A stretch of DNA of 25,260 bases. Source: Mikrocytos mackini (lineage: Eukaryota; Endomyxa; Ascetosporea; Mikrocytida; Mikrocytiidae). Below the pieces are notes generated by a model. The model saw only the letters and a list, made by a program, of their open reading frames with translations, was not told where the DNA came from and did no database searches. Positions 1 through 8,991 of this stretch are shown piece after piece; within the stretch, counting starts at the first letter, position 1, and every line of letters starts with the position of its first letter. The stretch is from assembly GCA_030180075.1 (NCBI GenBank), contig JASNJN010000406.1:1-25260 (forward strand). Reading direction: 5' to 3'. The position numbers and the translations under genes were made by a program.

Positions 1-74
1 TCGCCTTATTTTCAGCTCTAAATAACCGTAGCTTCTAATAAATTTATAGAACCCGACCAAAATAAATTGAAAAC

Positions 75-467
75 CTAGACCAGCGTGTTGTTTATAAGCC
101 CAAACTCTATATGCCAAGTAAATATAAATGACTGCTTATTATACACATAAAAATTTCTGCCACTTTCTTTGAAGAAGTTTGTTCTTCTTCCTCCCTCGTT
201 CAACTTCCTGATGTAATTCAGCGAAGGTAATCCCCGTTTTTCAAATGGTGGAGTGGGGTTACCTGAGACGAACCACCGGTATATGTTGAGAGATCCCTTC
301 AGATTTACCCTAAGTGATTTAGCGATCTGTATTCCTTTCTGGTACGATGAATGCATCTTTTGTTTTGGTAGTACCTGTCTTCGGAACCTGTTTAAGTTCT
401 GCATTGATTTTTGAGATATCACCCCGAGTTGGCCTACGACTAAGGCAAGTGTCTTGATCCGATACCC
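75..467 (-). pseudogene. C-terminal continuation of LINE ORF2 in a shifted frame
   Basis: After the endonuclease, ORF2 stops at 440-442. In the neighbouring frame, starting around 465-467, the translation reads LALVVGQLGVIS followed by a basic helical stretch. This resembles the short hydrophobic block with a Gly-X-Leu-Gly core that usually follows the REL endonuclease in R2/R4-like proteins. The frame then stays open to 75. The change of frame falls at a GGG run (minus strand; CCC at 465-467 on the plus strand), and one extra G there would rejoin the frames. Either this copy carries a one-base deletion or the base is a sequencing error. The part downstream of about residue 50 matches nothing I recognise. 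Confidence 0.6.
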
Positions 468-3400
468 TCATGTTGTCTTTTGAGCCTTTCTCCAAGCTTC
501 TTGTACTTCTCTGATTTCTCGATCTCCTTGCACTCAATGAGATCCTCCGCCGAGATCCCGACTTCCAACACAGTTATCTTGCGTTTTTCGTGATCGTAAC
601 ATATAATGTCCGGCATCTGGGTTGTCTTTTCTTTTCCGTCATATATCGCAACCCTCTGATCTAAGACGATATCGAACTTCTCGCTGCTCCTAGCGCACCT
701 GTTTCCAGCGTCGCTTAGTGACAGCTTTTGTCCTAATTTCCTTGCCTCGATAACCTCATTGGCTATCATCAGTACCACCGTGTCATGTCGGCCCTTTTGC
801 AGAGAAAATGGGATTGCGTTGCAACCGCCTAGCACATGACCGACCGTCTCCGGGGCAGAGTTACATCTTCTACAGATGTTTGATTCCTCTTTTCCTATAA
901 CTTTCAACCAACTTTTATGCTTTCCTATTCCGTCTTGTAAGAGTAGGATAGATTTGACGTCGCCTCTTGACAGACCGGGCTTCTTTAACCATAAGTGGCT
1001 TTGTGAGCAGCAGTTGGCTGCTTCCTTTTTCGCCCGGTTGAAGCCAGAATACAGTTTAGCATTGTTCCATTTGTCTAGATAGGACTTCTGGAATGCTTGC
1101 TTAATGCATTTCTTTTCTTCACTTTCAGTCTCGGACGTCCAATCTTCTTTCCCTTCAAATTGGAATCTCCTTCTACTATCCTGAAGTCTTCCTAATATAA
1201 GTTTCTGTTTGACCGGTGCTAGTTCAATTATAATCCTTCTGATGTCTTCTTGGTTATGGGCCATCACAATGGGAGATTTCACTGCATCTAATACCTCGAT
1301 GCCTTCTCCGCCTATGCTTTCCCTCTGTTCCTCCATATACCTTATGGCGCTACAAATTGCTATGTAGTAAGTTTCACAGAAGTTCGGAACCCCGAACCCT
1401 CCTTGTCTCGGATTGGCGTATAGCCTTCCGTTCGTGATCCTCCATGGAAGAACCCCGTTCTTTTTGAGGCAGATCCTGACGAATCGATTGAGGGTTTCGA
1501 GTTCTGCGGGGGACCATGTTATTGTTTGGGCTACCCATCCTACGAGAGGCGCTACACTGACTTGCAGCTGCTTCCCGCAGTTTACAATGGTTAGGCCCGA
1601 CCCACAGATCTTCCGTATCCTTCTTTGTGCTTCTTTCTTCATATCTTCCTTAGTAGTCTTCGTGTTGACCCAAACTTGCTTAAATCCTAAGTACTTATAC
1701 TGTATAGTACTCTTGTTGGACATTAGAGGAAAATCTTTTAGATGTTGGGTGAACGCTAAGCGTTCTCTCGGCTCTTCGGTGATCACGGCACTTTTCTGCC
1801 TGTTAATTTGTAGACCTAACAATTCTCCTAACCTTTTAATGTTTCCCACTTCTCTTTCGAGTGCGCCAATTGACCCACCGAAGATTTTTATATCATCCAT
1901 GTAGCATATCTTAGCGCTCCAATTCGCCCTGTCCTCGGGTTCATATCCGCCAGGTACCTTAGGCTTGAATAATGAGAGAGCTAGGCAGAAAAGGGTAGGT
2001 GACATCTTGTCGCCTTGAAAGATACCTTTGGTGATGTTAATCTTCTTCGGTGTTTCCCCTAGATTTACTACGTACGTATGCCATGATCCCATGAGAGTTG
2101 TCAAAGCGTTCAGTAACCTCTGTGTGGCTGGGCTTCCATGACCAAAGAGATGTTTCAATATTGCTTTCAACGCTTTATGACCTACAGAATCGTAGGCCTT
2201 GCGAAAGTCAATGAATGAAACGTTGAGGGATCTGTTAAAGACTCTTTTAAAAGTCTGTACGATGTTTTCGCTAATAACGTGTGCATCGAGACACCCCCGT
2301 CTTTTTGTGAACGATGCTATTTGGTCAAAATCCCAGTTAAGGGAGCGCATTGCTGACTCTAGTATTCTTCGTTGCAAAACAGAGGTGTAGACTTTGTATA
2401 GAGTGTTTAACATAGTAATGGGTCTGTAGTTGGCAGGATTTTCGACGGCGTCGTTGTTCTTGTGGAACAATATGGTCCTGCCAGCTGTGAACCACATGGG
2501 TGGTTTCCTTTTCCCATTCCATAGCTCGTTGTACAGCCTCGCTAAAATGGAGATCAATGTACCTTGCAACTTCTTGACCAAATAGCCGTGGACCCCGTCT
2601 GGTCCTGGGGCCTTCCAAGGGCTGGTCGTTTGAATTGCGTAATAGATCTCCTTTTGCTTTATGGGCTTGTTATGAGCGGTCCCTTCTATTCTCTTGAGGC
2701 CACTGTTTTCTAGTGCCAACTCCATGGATCGTTCATCGTAGTAGTTGTCTTCATTCCAAATTCCCTTCCAAAATGTCAGGTGTGATTGGTTTTCAGGGAT
2801 TTTGACGTATTTAAGGGATTCGGCTTTGGCCCCCGGAAACTTACCGAACCTCTCTGTATCGAGATTCTGTTTCTTAATAGAGGCCTTCCACCTTTTCAGG
2901 TTATCTTGTTTGGTCAACATCCTATTGATCCCGTTTAGCTTAGAGATCTTTAACTTCGCATCGTGCTTCCCTCTTAGTCTGTGCTGCTTAGCTACTTGCT
3001 CGTTCTTCTCAGGGTTTAGTCTCCCTTCCTTGAACGCATGTAGTTGGCTAAGAGCTTTCTTAAGTTCGTCTCTACTCTGCGGTCCTCTGTGGTATGGTTT
3101 CCTTGTCGGAAACTCTCCAGAGTACGTCAGGTAGAGTGCCGCACTAAGCTCCGTTAAAGTGATCACATCTTTTTTCCAAGCAAGTACTTTCCTTAGGGTT
3201 CTTAACTCTTCTTTCGGTATAATCTTTCTGGATTTGGGTAACTGTCTAACGGGGTTCGGGTATTTCTTTTCGTGAGCAATCAGAGCCAGGACTTGTTGCC
3301 AAAGGTATTCTGAGTCCTCTTGGTCATGGGACTCACCTTCGCCTTCGTCCTCTTCTGGTTCTCCATAGGAGTACTCACTGGAGTCCGACTCTCCTCCGTC

Positions 3401-3532
3401 ATCACTACCTCTCTCTCCTTCAGTTTCGTTCTTTTCTAATTTTATTTCGACATCGTCTTCTAGCACCTTATTGTTTTCCTTATCATTTCTCTTCCTTTTG
3501 TTTTCCTTTTCTTTGTTTTCTTTTCTTTGTTC
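440..3532 (-). CDS. LINE ORF2: reverse transcriptase with CCHC knuckle and REL-type endonuclease
   Basis: This is the polyprotein for target-primed reverse transcription. Numbered from the GTG at 3466, residues 1-55 are acidic, residues 286-291 read APGPDG, residues 418-428 carry the catalytic aspartate block FIDFRKAYDSV, 484-490 QGDKMSP, and 522-525 the active site YMDD. The CCHC knuckle is C865, C868, H877, C882 (CX2CX8HX4C). The endonuclease has P952-D953 and E968 (PDX14E) followed by a Lys/Glu-rich helix, matching the REL endonuclease of R2-like elements. The frame is open from 3532, overlapping ORF1 by 73 nt in -1, but has no ATG before M183, so expression probably needs frameshifting or non-AUG initiation, unless an indel split one long frame. 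The frame also breaks near 465 (see the next entry). Confidence 0.88.
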   Translation of the reverse strand, partial: EQRKENKEKENKRKRNDKENNKVLEDDVEIKLEKNETEGERGSDDGGESDSSEYSYGEPEEDEGEGESHDQEDSEYLWQQVLALIAHEKKYPNPVRQLPKSRKIIPKEELRTLRKVLAWKKDVITLTELSAALYLTYSGEFPTRKPYHRGPQSRDELKKALSQLHAFKEGRLNPEKNEQVAKQHRLRGKHDAKLKISKLNGINRMLTKQDNLKRWKASIKKQNLDTERFGKFPGAKAESLKYVKIPENQSHLTFWKGIWNEDNYYDERSMELALENSGLKRIEGTAHNKPIKQKEIYYAIQTTSPWKAPGPDGVHGYLVKKLQGTLISILARLYNELWNGKRKPPMWFTAGRTILFHKNNDAVENPANYRPITMLNTLYKVYTSVLQRRILESAMRSLNWDFDQIASFTKRRGCLDAHVISENIVQTFKRVFNRSLNVSFIDFRKAYDSVGHKALKAILKHLFGHGSPATQRLLNALTTLMGSWHTYVVNLGETPKKINITKGIFQGDKMSPTLFCLALSLFKPKVPGGYEPEDRANWSAKICYMDDIKIFGGSIGALEREVGNIKRLGELLGLQINRQKSAVITEEPRERLAFTQHLKDFPLMSNKSTIQYKYLGFKQVWVNTKTTKEDMKKEAQRRIRKICGSGLTIVNCGKQLQVSVAPLVGWVAQTITWSPAELETLNRFVRICLKKNGVLPWRITNGRLYANPRQGGFGVPNFCETYYIAICSAIRYMEEQRESIGGEGIEVLDAVKSPIVMAHNQEDIRRIIIELAPVKQKLILGRLQDSRRRFQFEGKEDWTSETESEEKKCIKQAFQKSYLDKWNNAKLYSGFNRAKKEAANCCSQSHLWLKKPGLSRGDVKSILLLQDGIGKHKSWLKVIGKEESNICRRCNSAPETVGHVLGGCNAIPFSLQKGRHDTVVLMIANEVIEARKLGQKLSLSDAGNRCARSSEKFDIVLDQRVAIYDGKEKTTQMPDIICYDHEKRKITVLEVGISAEDLIECKEIEKSEKYKKLGERLKRQHEGIGSRHLP

Positions 3533-5904
3533 TCACTGTTTGACCAACCTTCTCTTCCCTTGTGGGAGCCTGTATTGGCTCCTCGTGGGTTGTTATCCTT
3601 TGATTGTGATTGGTCAAACTCTTCCTCTTCTGTAACATATTCTATGACTTCCGTAGTTGGTTTGTTATTTTTGAAAGCTTTGGGTTTATTCTGTTGGTTT
3701 ATATGTTTGGGTTCGCTGCTATGGAACGGTCTTGTTGTGGGAACCACCTTGTCAAATGAGATTGCAAGCAATTGTTCATCTTTAATAAGGTATTTATTTA
3801 TTCGACCCCCTTTTCCGAGGTCTTCTTTCCCATTCACATGCCGTTCCCTGGCATCTTCTTGATCTGTCCTACGACCCAGTTGAGGATCTCTTGCATCCTT
3901 TTTAGGTCCTGTCGGATTTCGATCTGGAATTTTCCAGTTTTTGTACGCAGCTGCGATATCTCTACTCTCAGTTTCTTTTGAACTAAATACTTGTATTTTT
4001 TCTTCATTTGTCGGTAGCCATGCCGGTCTACTCTCATTGCCACTTTTCTCTTCCTTACCTACTGTATTGAGGTATAAATCCTTTAGTGTGACTTCTTTGT
4101 CGTTCGGGTTTGTTATGCTCGGAGCCACAGTCCTAATGGGCTCAATCTTCCTTTCTTCTATTTGTCTTGGGGATGGAAATGGGGTGGGGTCAGTCAACTT
4201 TGCTCCTATTTCAATTATTTGGACAGCGTCGGGCTCTCGCATGTTTTCGTGGATGGGGACCCAATTTCTCTTGTATAGTGAAGGCTTAACGGTCTTCATC
4301 AGAGAGTCACACTTGCGGTGGTACTTGATTTCCGCCATCCACTCACGGATAATGTACAGCGGAACTCTAATGTATCTCGCTGACAGGTCACCGGTTCTAT
4401 TCATGCGGCATTGTTTGTACCAGGTCGCTAAGTACCATAGTATTCCAATGCGTCCGGCTGCACTCGAGGGTTTTCTCTCAAAGGGTAGCAGTCCTACTAC
4501 CAGTCTTACCAGAAACGGTGGGATGCCATTTATCATCAAATCGTCAATACAATCGTGGATTCCAAAGGGGTACTCTGCACTACGGTACTCTAACATATCC
4601 AGTGTCCTCTCGATAGCCGAAATGCTGCTAACTACTTGTTTCTTTTCATTCATTCTATCCTGAATAAACTTGGCTACGTCTGCTCGCTTGAGTCTTAGGG
4701 AGTCTGTCCAGACCTCTTTATTGGCCTTGAAGAACTCCCTTACTCTTTGCTCGCTGAACCTTGCTTGTCGGATTCTCTCCTCGTTCATGTTGTAGTTAGC
4801 GACCTTCAGCTTCTGCATCTCTATGTGTTCTTTTATACTTGGGGTCTGTTCGTTGTTTTCCTTTACAGCAGTACTTTCTTTTTTCTTCTCGCTCTCTGAG
4901 CTCTCTGCCTCTTTGATCAGGCTCTTCCCTTTTTCTTCGTTGTCAAGTTCGACATTGGGCTCCGGCGCTTCTGCAGCGAGCTTCACTTTCTTGGTAGCTT
5001 GCTCAGGTTCAGGAACCATAGGTTGGACCTCTTCAAGCGAGGTCTCATCGGTTACCTTCTTCCCCGCACGCACCTTCCTCTTCAGTTTCTCTTGTGTTGA
5101 CATTCTTCTCGCTTCTGGTATTGTTTCCTTTGTCTCTTTATCTTTTATCATACTTCCTTGGTCCCCACCATCCTTTGGTGTTCCCTTCCGGAGGCCTAGT
5201 TCGACCTCTGATTCTCTAAGCAGCTTCTGTGCTTCCTTTTCCGCTCTTGTCATGATGCGTACTGGTTTCGTGGTCTTAGTGGTCTTTGTTTTTCTTGGTG
5301 GCATGTCGACAGTTTTTTTGGAAATTTTATTTTTTAAAATAACTTTTTCGTTTTTTTGGTCACTTATGGGTTGTGCTCTTCCAGGGCGTGACCTTTCATG
5401 CGCGGGGCTCCCTTTCGATGTTTTGGGTTGCCTTTCCGCTTTCTGGCCCTCCGGCTTCGTTCCCCACCGGGTTATCTTTAATTGTTCCTTATTCTTGGCT
5501 GGTGCTGGCCCTCCCTGTTTGGAGCCTCTATTTCGCTCATTCACTTCCTGGCCGGCCAAAGTGGCAGCTTTGGTCGGGATGTTCCTTTGCTCCTTTATCA
5601 TTTTCTCTTTGCGATCTCGGTTACCTTGAGATCTAATCCCGTGTTCATGTTGGGTTCGAGAAGGTTCCTCCTCCACGTTTCTAGTGCTTCCCATGTCACG
5701 TTTGGGCTCGTTCCCCCGGCGTACCTCTTCAGATGTTTCCGCCTGCAGGGGCCCACAGACTTCTAGTGAGTCCATATCGGTACCTTGTTTAGGTTTATCA
5801 CACGGCGTTTCGCTGTTACCCTGAACATTCGGGCTCTCAGCACTACCGTTTTCGCTATGGAAAATGTTTCCTTCAGTATTCATATGTGTTAAGTACAAAG
5901 TCAT
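3460..5904 (-). CDS. LINE ORF1 protein, low-complexity, about 807-814 aa
   Basis: I do not recognise the domain. Residues 1-355 are hydrophilic and charged, rich in Lys, Glu, Arg and Pro, with basic KTKTTKTTK-like stretches that could bind nucleic acid. Residues 360-600 look folded, with regular hydrophobic spacing and aromatic residues (segments IPPFLVRLVVGLLPFER and GRIGILWYLATWYKQ). Residues 600-814 are again low-complexity and basic. Two in-frame ATGs exist, at 5904 and 5883. Copy 2 has lost the first and keeps the second (6048), so 5883 is the safer start. By position it is an ORF1 protein, presumed to coat the RNA. It ends in TAG at 3460-3462, inside a 73-nt overlap with the ORF2 frame. 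Confidence 0.8.
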   Translation of the reverse strand: MTLYLTHMNTEGNIFHSENGSAESPNVQGNSETPCDKPKQGTDMDSLEVCGPLQAETSEEVRRGNEPKRDMGSTRNVEEEPSRTQHEHGIRSQGNRDRKEKMIKEQRNIPTKAATLAGQEVNERNRGSKQGGPAPAKNKEQLKITRWGTKPEGQKAERQPKTSKGSPAHERSRPGRAQPISDQKNEKVILKNKISKKTVDMPPRKTKTTKTTKPVRIMTRAEKEAQKLLRESEVELGLRKGTPKDGGDQGSMIKDKETKETIPEARRMSTQEKLKRKVRAGKKVTDETSLEEVQPMVPEPEQATKKVKLAAEAPEPNVELDNEEKGKSLIKEAESSESEKKKESTAVKENNEQTPSIKEHIEMQKLKVANYNMNEERIRQARFSEQRVREFFKANKEVWTDSLRLKRADVAKFIQDRMNEKKQVVSSISAIERTLDMLEYRSAEYPFGIHDCIDDLMINGIPPFLVRLVVGLLPFERKPSSAAGRIGILWYLATWYKQCRMNRTGDLSARYIRVPLYIIREWMAEIKYHRKCDSLMKTVKPSLYKRNWVPIHENMREPDAVQIIEIGAKLTDPTPFPSPRQIEERKIEPIRTVAPSITNPNDKEVTLKDLYLNTVGKEEKSGNESRPAWLPTNEEKIQVFSSKETESRDIAAAYKNWKIPDRNPTGPKKDARDPQLGRRTDQEDARERHVNGKEDLGKGGRINKYLIKDEQLLAISFDKVVPTTRPFHSSEPKHINQQNKPKAFKNNKPTTEVIEYVTEEEEFDQSQSKDNNPRGANTGSHKGREGWSNSENKEKKTKKRKTKGREMIRKTIRC

Positions 5905-5948
5905 TGTTAAATTTAATCAGTATTGTATAAAACTGGAGTTATTAATGT
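3717..5948 (-). repeat. Inverted repeat A, left arm (LINE 5' half)
   Basis: Matches 5983-8509 in opposite orientation with scattered substitutions, once the 285-bp insertion in the other arm is removed. The match includes the leader, and both arms begin with the same ACATTAATAACTCCAG sequence. Confidence 0.9.
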
Positions 5949-5982
5949 TCATGTCTAAAACGAACGTAGATTTAAAACTTGG
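5949..5982. other. 34-nt spacer between two head-to-head LINE 5' ends
   Basis: Short sequence separating the two identical 5' termini. It is not itself a clear palindrome. If both insertions are real it would be residual target DNA or added bases. Confidence 0.7.
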
Positions 5983-6047
5983 ACATTAATAACTCCAGTT
6001 TTATATAATACTGATTAAATTTAACAAGGAATTTGAACTTAACACAT

Positions 6048-8509
6048 ATGAATACTGAAGGAAAAATTTTCCATAGCGAAAACGGTAGTGCTGAGAGCCC
6101 GAATGTTCAGGGTAACAGCGAAACGCCGTGTGATAAACCTAAACAAGGTACCGATATGGACTCACTAGAAGTCTGTGGGCCCCTGCAGGCGGAAACATCT
6201 GAAGAGGTACGCCGGGGGAACGAGCCCAAACGTGACATGGGAAGCACTAGAAACGTGGAGGAGGAACCTTCTCGAACCCAACATGAACACGGGATTAGAT
6301 CTCAAGGTAACCGAGATCGCAAAGAGAAAATGATAAAGGAGCAAAGGAACATCCCGACCAAAGCTGCCACTTTGGCCGGCCAGGAAGTGAATGAGCGAAA
6401 TAGAGGCTCCAAACATGGAGGGCCAGCACCAGCCAAGAATAAGGAACAATTAAAGATAACCCGGTGGGTAACAAAGCCGGAGGGCCAGAAAGCGGAAAGG
6501 CAACCCAAAACATCGAAAGGGAGCCCCGCGCATGAAAGGTCACGCCCTGGAAGAGCACAACCCATAAGTGACCAAAAAAACGAAAAAGTTATTTTAAAAA
6601 ATAAAATTTCCAAAAAAACTGTCGATATGCCACCAAGAAAAACAAAGACCACTAAGACCACGAAACCAGTACGCATCATGACAAGAGCGGAAAAGGAAGC
6701 ACAGAAGCTGCTTAGAGAATCAGAGGTCGAACTAGGCCTCCGGAAGGGAACACCAAAGGATGGTGGGGACCAAGGAAGTATGATAAAAGATAAAGAGACA
6801 AAGGAAACAATACCAGAAGCGAGAAGAATGTCAACACAAGAGAAACTGAAGAGGAAGGTGCGTGCGGGGAAGAAGGTAACCGATGAGACCTCGCTTGAAG
6901 AGGTCCAACCTATGGTTCCTGAACCTGAGCAAGCTACCAAGAAAGTGAAGCTCGCTGCAGAAGCGCCGGAGCCCAATGTCGAACTTGACAACGAAGAAAA
7001 AGGGAAGAGCCTGATCAAAGAGGCAGAGAGCTCAGAGAGCGAGAAGAAAAAAGAAAGTACTGCTGTAAAGGAAAACAACGAACAGACCCCAAGTATAAAA
7101 GAACACATAGAGATGCAGAAGCTGAAGGTCGCTAACTACAACATGAACGAGGAGAGAATCCGACAAGCAAGGTTCAGCGAGCAAAGAGTAAGGGAGTTCT
7201 TCAAGGCCAATAAAGAGGTCTGGACAGACTCCCTAAGACTCAGGCGAGCAGACGTAGCCAAGTTTGTTCAGGATAGAATGAATGAAAAGAAACAAGTAGT
7301 TAGCAGCATTTCGGCTATCGAGAGGACACTGGAAATGTTAGAGTACCGAAATGCAGAGTACCCCTTTGGAATCCACGAGTGTATTGACGATTTGGTGATA
7401 AATGGCATCCCACCGTTTCTGGTAAGACTGGTAGTAGGACTGTTACCCTTTGAGAGAAAACCCTCGAGTGCAGCCGGACGCATTGGAATACTATGGTACT
7501 TAACGACCTGGTACAGACAATGCCGCATGAATAGAACCGGTGACCTGTCAGCGAGATACATTAGAGTCCCGCTGTACATTATCCGGGAGTGGATGACGGA
7601 AATCAAATACCACCGCAAGTGTGACTCTCTTATGAAGACCGTTAAGCCTTCACTATACAAGAGAAGTTGGGTCCCCATCCACGAAAACATGCGAGAGCCC
7701 GACGCTGTCCAAATAATTGAGATAGGAGCAAAGTTGACTGACCCCACCCCATTTCCATCCCCAAGACAATTTGAAGAAAAAAAGATTGAGCCCATTAGGA
7801 CTGTGGCTCCGAGCATAACAAACCCGAACGACAAAGATGTTTCACTGAAAGATTTATACCTCAATACAGTAGGTAAGGAAGAGAAAAGTGGCAATGAGAG
7901 TAGACCGGCATGGCTACCGACAAATGAAGAAAAAATACAAGTATTTAGTTCGAAAGAAACTGAGAGTAGAGATATCGCAGCTGCGTACAAAAACTGGACA
8001 ATTCCAGATCGAAATCCGACAGGACCTAAAAAGGGAGAGAAGATAAATTTTGGGCCAGCCCATACTTGGGCTGGACCTGGGCTGGCCCAAATGTTGGTCT
8101 AGCCCAAAATTTATCCATTATATGCACGTGAAAATTTAAATATTTAACCATTACATCATTGCAAACAATATTAAAATAAATATTAATTCATAACACCTCG
8201 AAATAATGATATTTAGAGCAATAAAACATCTTGTTCATATAAAATTAAATGAGCAGCCCAAATCTGGTCTAGCCCACATTCCAGCCCAAAAGTGGGCTAG
8301 CCCAAATTTTATCCGCTCTCCTAAAAAGGATGCAAGAGATCCTCAACTGGGTCGTAGGACAGATCAAGAAGATGCCAGGGAACGGCATGTGAATGGGAAA
8401 GAAGGCCTCGGAAAAGGAGGCCGAATAAATAAATACCTTATTAAAGATAAACAATTTCTTGCAATCTCATTTGACAAGGTGATTCCCACAACAAGACCGT
8501 TCCATAGCA
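6048..8509 (+). pseudogene. LINE ORF1, copy 2, split by a MITE and truncated
   Basis: Starts at ATG 6048, equivalent to 5883 in copy 1. The upstream ATG of copy 1 is AGG here. The protein is nearly identical to copy 1, with conservative changes such as Lys-Arg and Asp-Glu in the central domain. At 8034 a MITE interrupts the frame, so the reading frame runs into the MITE and stops at 8102. ORF1 sequence resumes after the duplicated CCTAAAAAGG at 8320-8329 and continues to about 8509, where similarity to copy 1 stops. It lacks roughly the last 80 residues. It is non-functional as drawn. Confidence 0.85.
8035..8319. mobile_element. MITE-like element with GAGAG termini and fold-back left end
   Basis: Inserted in ORF1 of LINE copy 2. 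The termini are imperfect inverted repeats: GAGAGAAGATAAATTTTGGG at the left and the complement of a right end reading TTTATCCGCTCTC. The flanks carry a 10-bp direct repeat CCTAAAAAGG (8025-8034 and 8320-8329) that is single in copy 1; because the element termini can be shifted, the duplication is 8 to 10 bp. The left 76 bp is itself a hairpin: 8042-8055 pairs with 8102-8115. GGGCTRGCCC-like palindromes cluster at both ends (8052-8061, 8079-8088, 8294-8303). No coding capacity. The superfamily is uncertain; the duplication length fits hAT, Merlin or MULE mobilisation. Confidence 0.85.
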
Positions 8510-8514
8510 ACAAA

Positions 8515-8518
8515 NNCN
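8515..8518. other. Ambiguous bases NNCN at an inverted-repeat boundary
   Basis: The four symbols NNCN lie exactly between the end of inverted repeat A and the start of inverted repeat B. The same four symbols recur at 23972-23975. They probably mark a contig join or collapsed consensus. Confidence 0.9.
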
Positions 8519-8991
8519 AACACGACAACACCAATAAGAGACAACAACAAAAGACAACAATAACAACGTGGAATAAAAACTAGACAACACAACAACACCA
8601 ATAAAAGATAACACAACAACACGACAACAACAAAAGACAACAATAACAAAGAGGAATAATAAATTAGGAATAATAAATTAGGAATAAAAACTAGACAACA
8701 ATAACAACGAGGAATAATAAATTAGGAATAAAAACTAGACAACCAAAAAAGACAATGAGAAATAAGAACAAGAAAGAAAGACAATAAGGAATAAAACGAA
8801 AAGTATTTTTAAAATAATTAAAAGGAATAATATTATAATAAATAATTTAACAACATATAATAATATTAATTAATTAGACATTTAATTATTTCTTCTTGTA
8901 ATTTCTGCTAAATGTTCAAGCAAAATTAGGAACCATTCTGATTTTGGTAAATGTTTTAAATATTTTTTTCGATAAATATATTCACAAAAAT
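8519..8991. repeat. Inverted repeat B, left arm
   Basis: Matches 9823-10287 in inverse orientation. The inner 298 bp (8694-8991) appear identical to 9823-10120. The outer part consists of ACAACA/CACGACAACACC-type simple repeats that match with indels. The inner part contains the 3' end of the Merlin transposase gene. Confidence 0.88.

Larger units (their letters stand above)
75..5948 (-). mobile_element. Non-LTR retrotransposon (LINE), R2/R4-type with REL-type endonuclease, copy 1
   Basis: On the minus strand the 5' end lies near 5948, followed by a short leader, ORF1 (to 3460), an overlapping ORF2 (to 440) and a C-terminal continuation in another frame down to 75. ORF2 has a reverse transcriptase, then a CCHC knuckle, then a PD-(D/E)XK endonuclease. 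That order is known for R2, R4/Dong, NeSL and CRE elements, many of which insert site-specifically. The 5' end is defined by comparison with copy 2: both start at the same base. The 3' end, a poly(A) or TAA-repeat tail and a target-site duplication were not seen, so the true 3' boundary may lie before base 75 or outside the window. Confidence 0.85.
5983..8509 (+). mobile_element. LINE copy 2, 5' portion only, interrupted by a MITE
   Basis: Contains the leader and most of ORF1 of the same LINE family, opposite in strand to copy 1. It matches copy 1 up to about 8509, six bases before the ambiguous block at 8515-8518, and ORF2 is absent. LINE copies usually lose their 5' end through incomplete reverse transcription. 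Losing only the 3' part is unusual and points to a break or assembly join at this site. Substitutions relative to copy 1, including loss of the first ATG, show it is a separate copy and not a pure artefact. Confidence 0.85.

Noticed and set aside
3941-5629. Long plus-strand frames of 240 and 268 codons, rich in Ser, Phe and Leu
   Set aside because: They are antisense shadows of LINE ORF1, and the same shadows occur opposite copy 2 (6302-7990).
8206-8583. 125-codon frame taken as its own gene
   Set aside because: It reads from MITE into resumed ORF1 and across ambiguous bases. It is a by-product of the insertion, not a gene.
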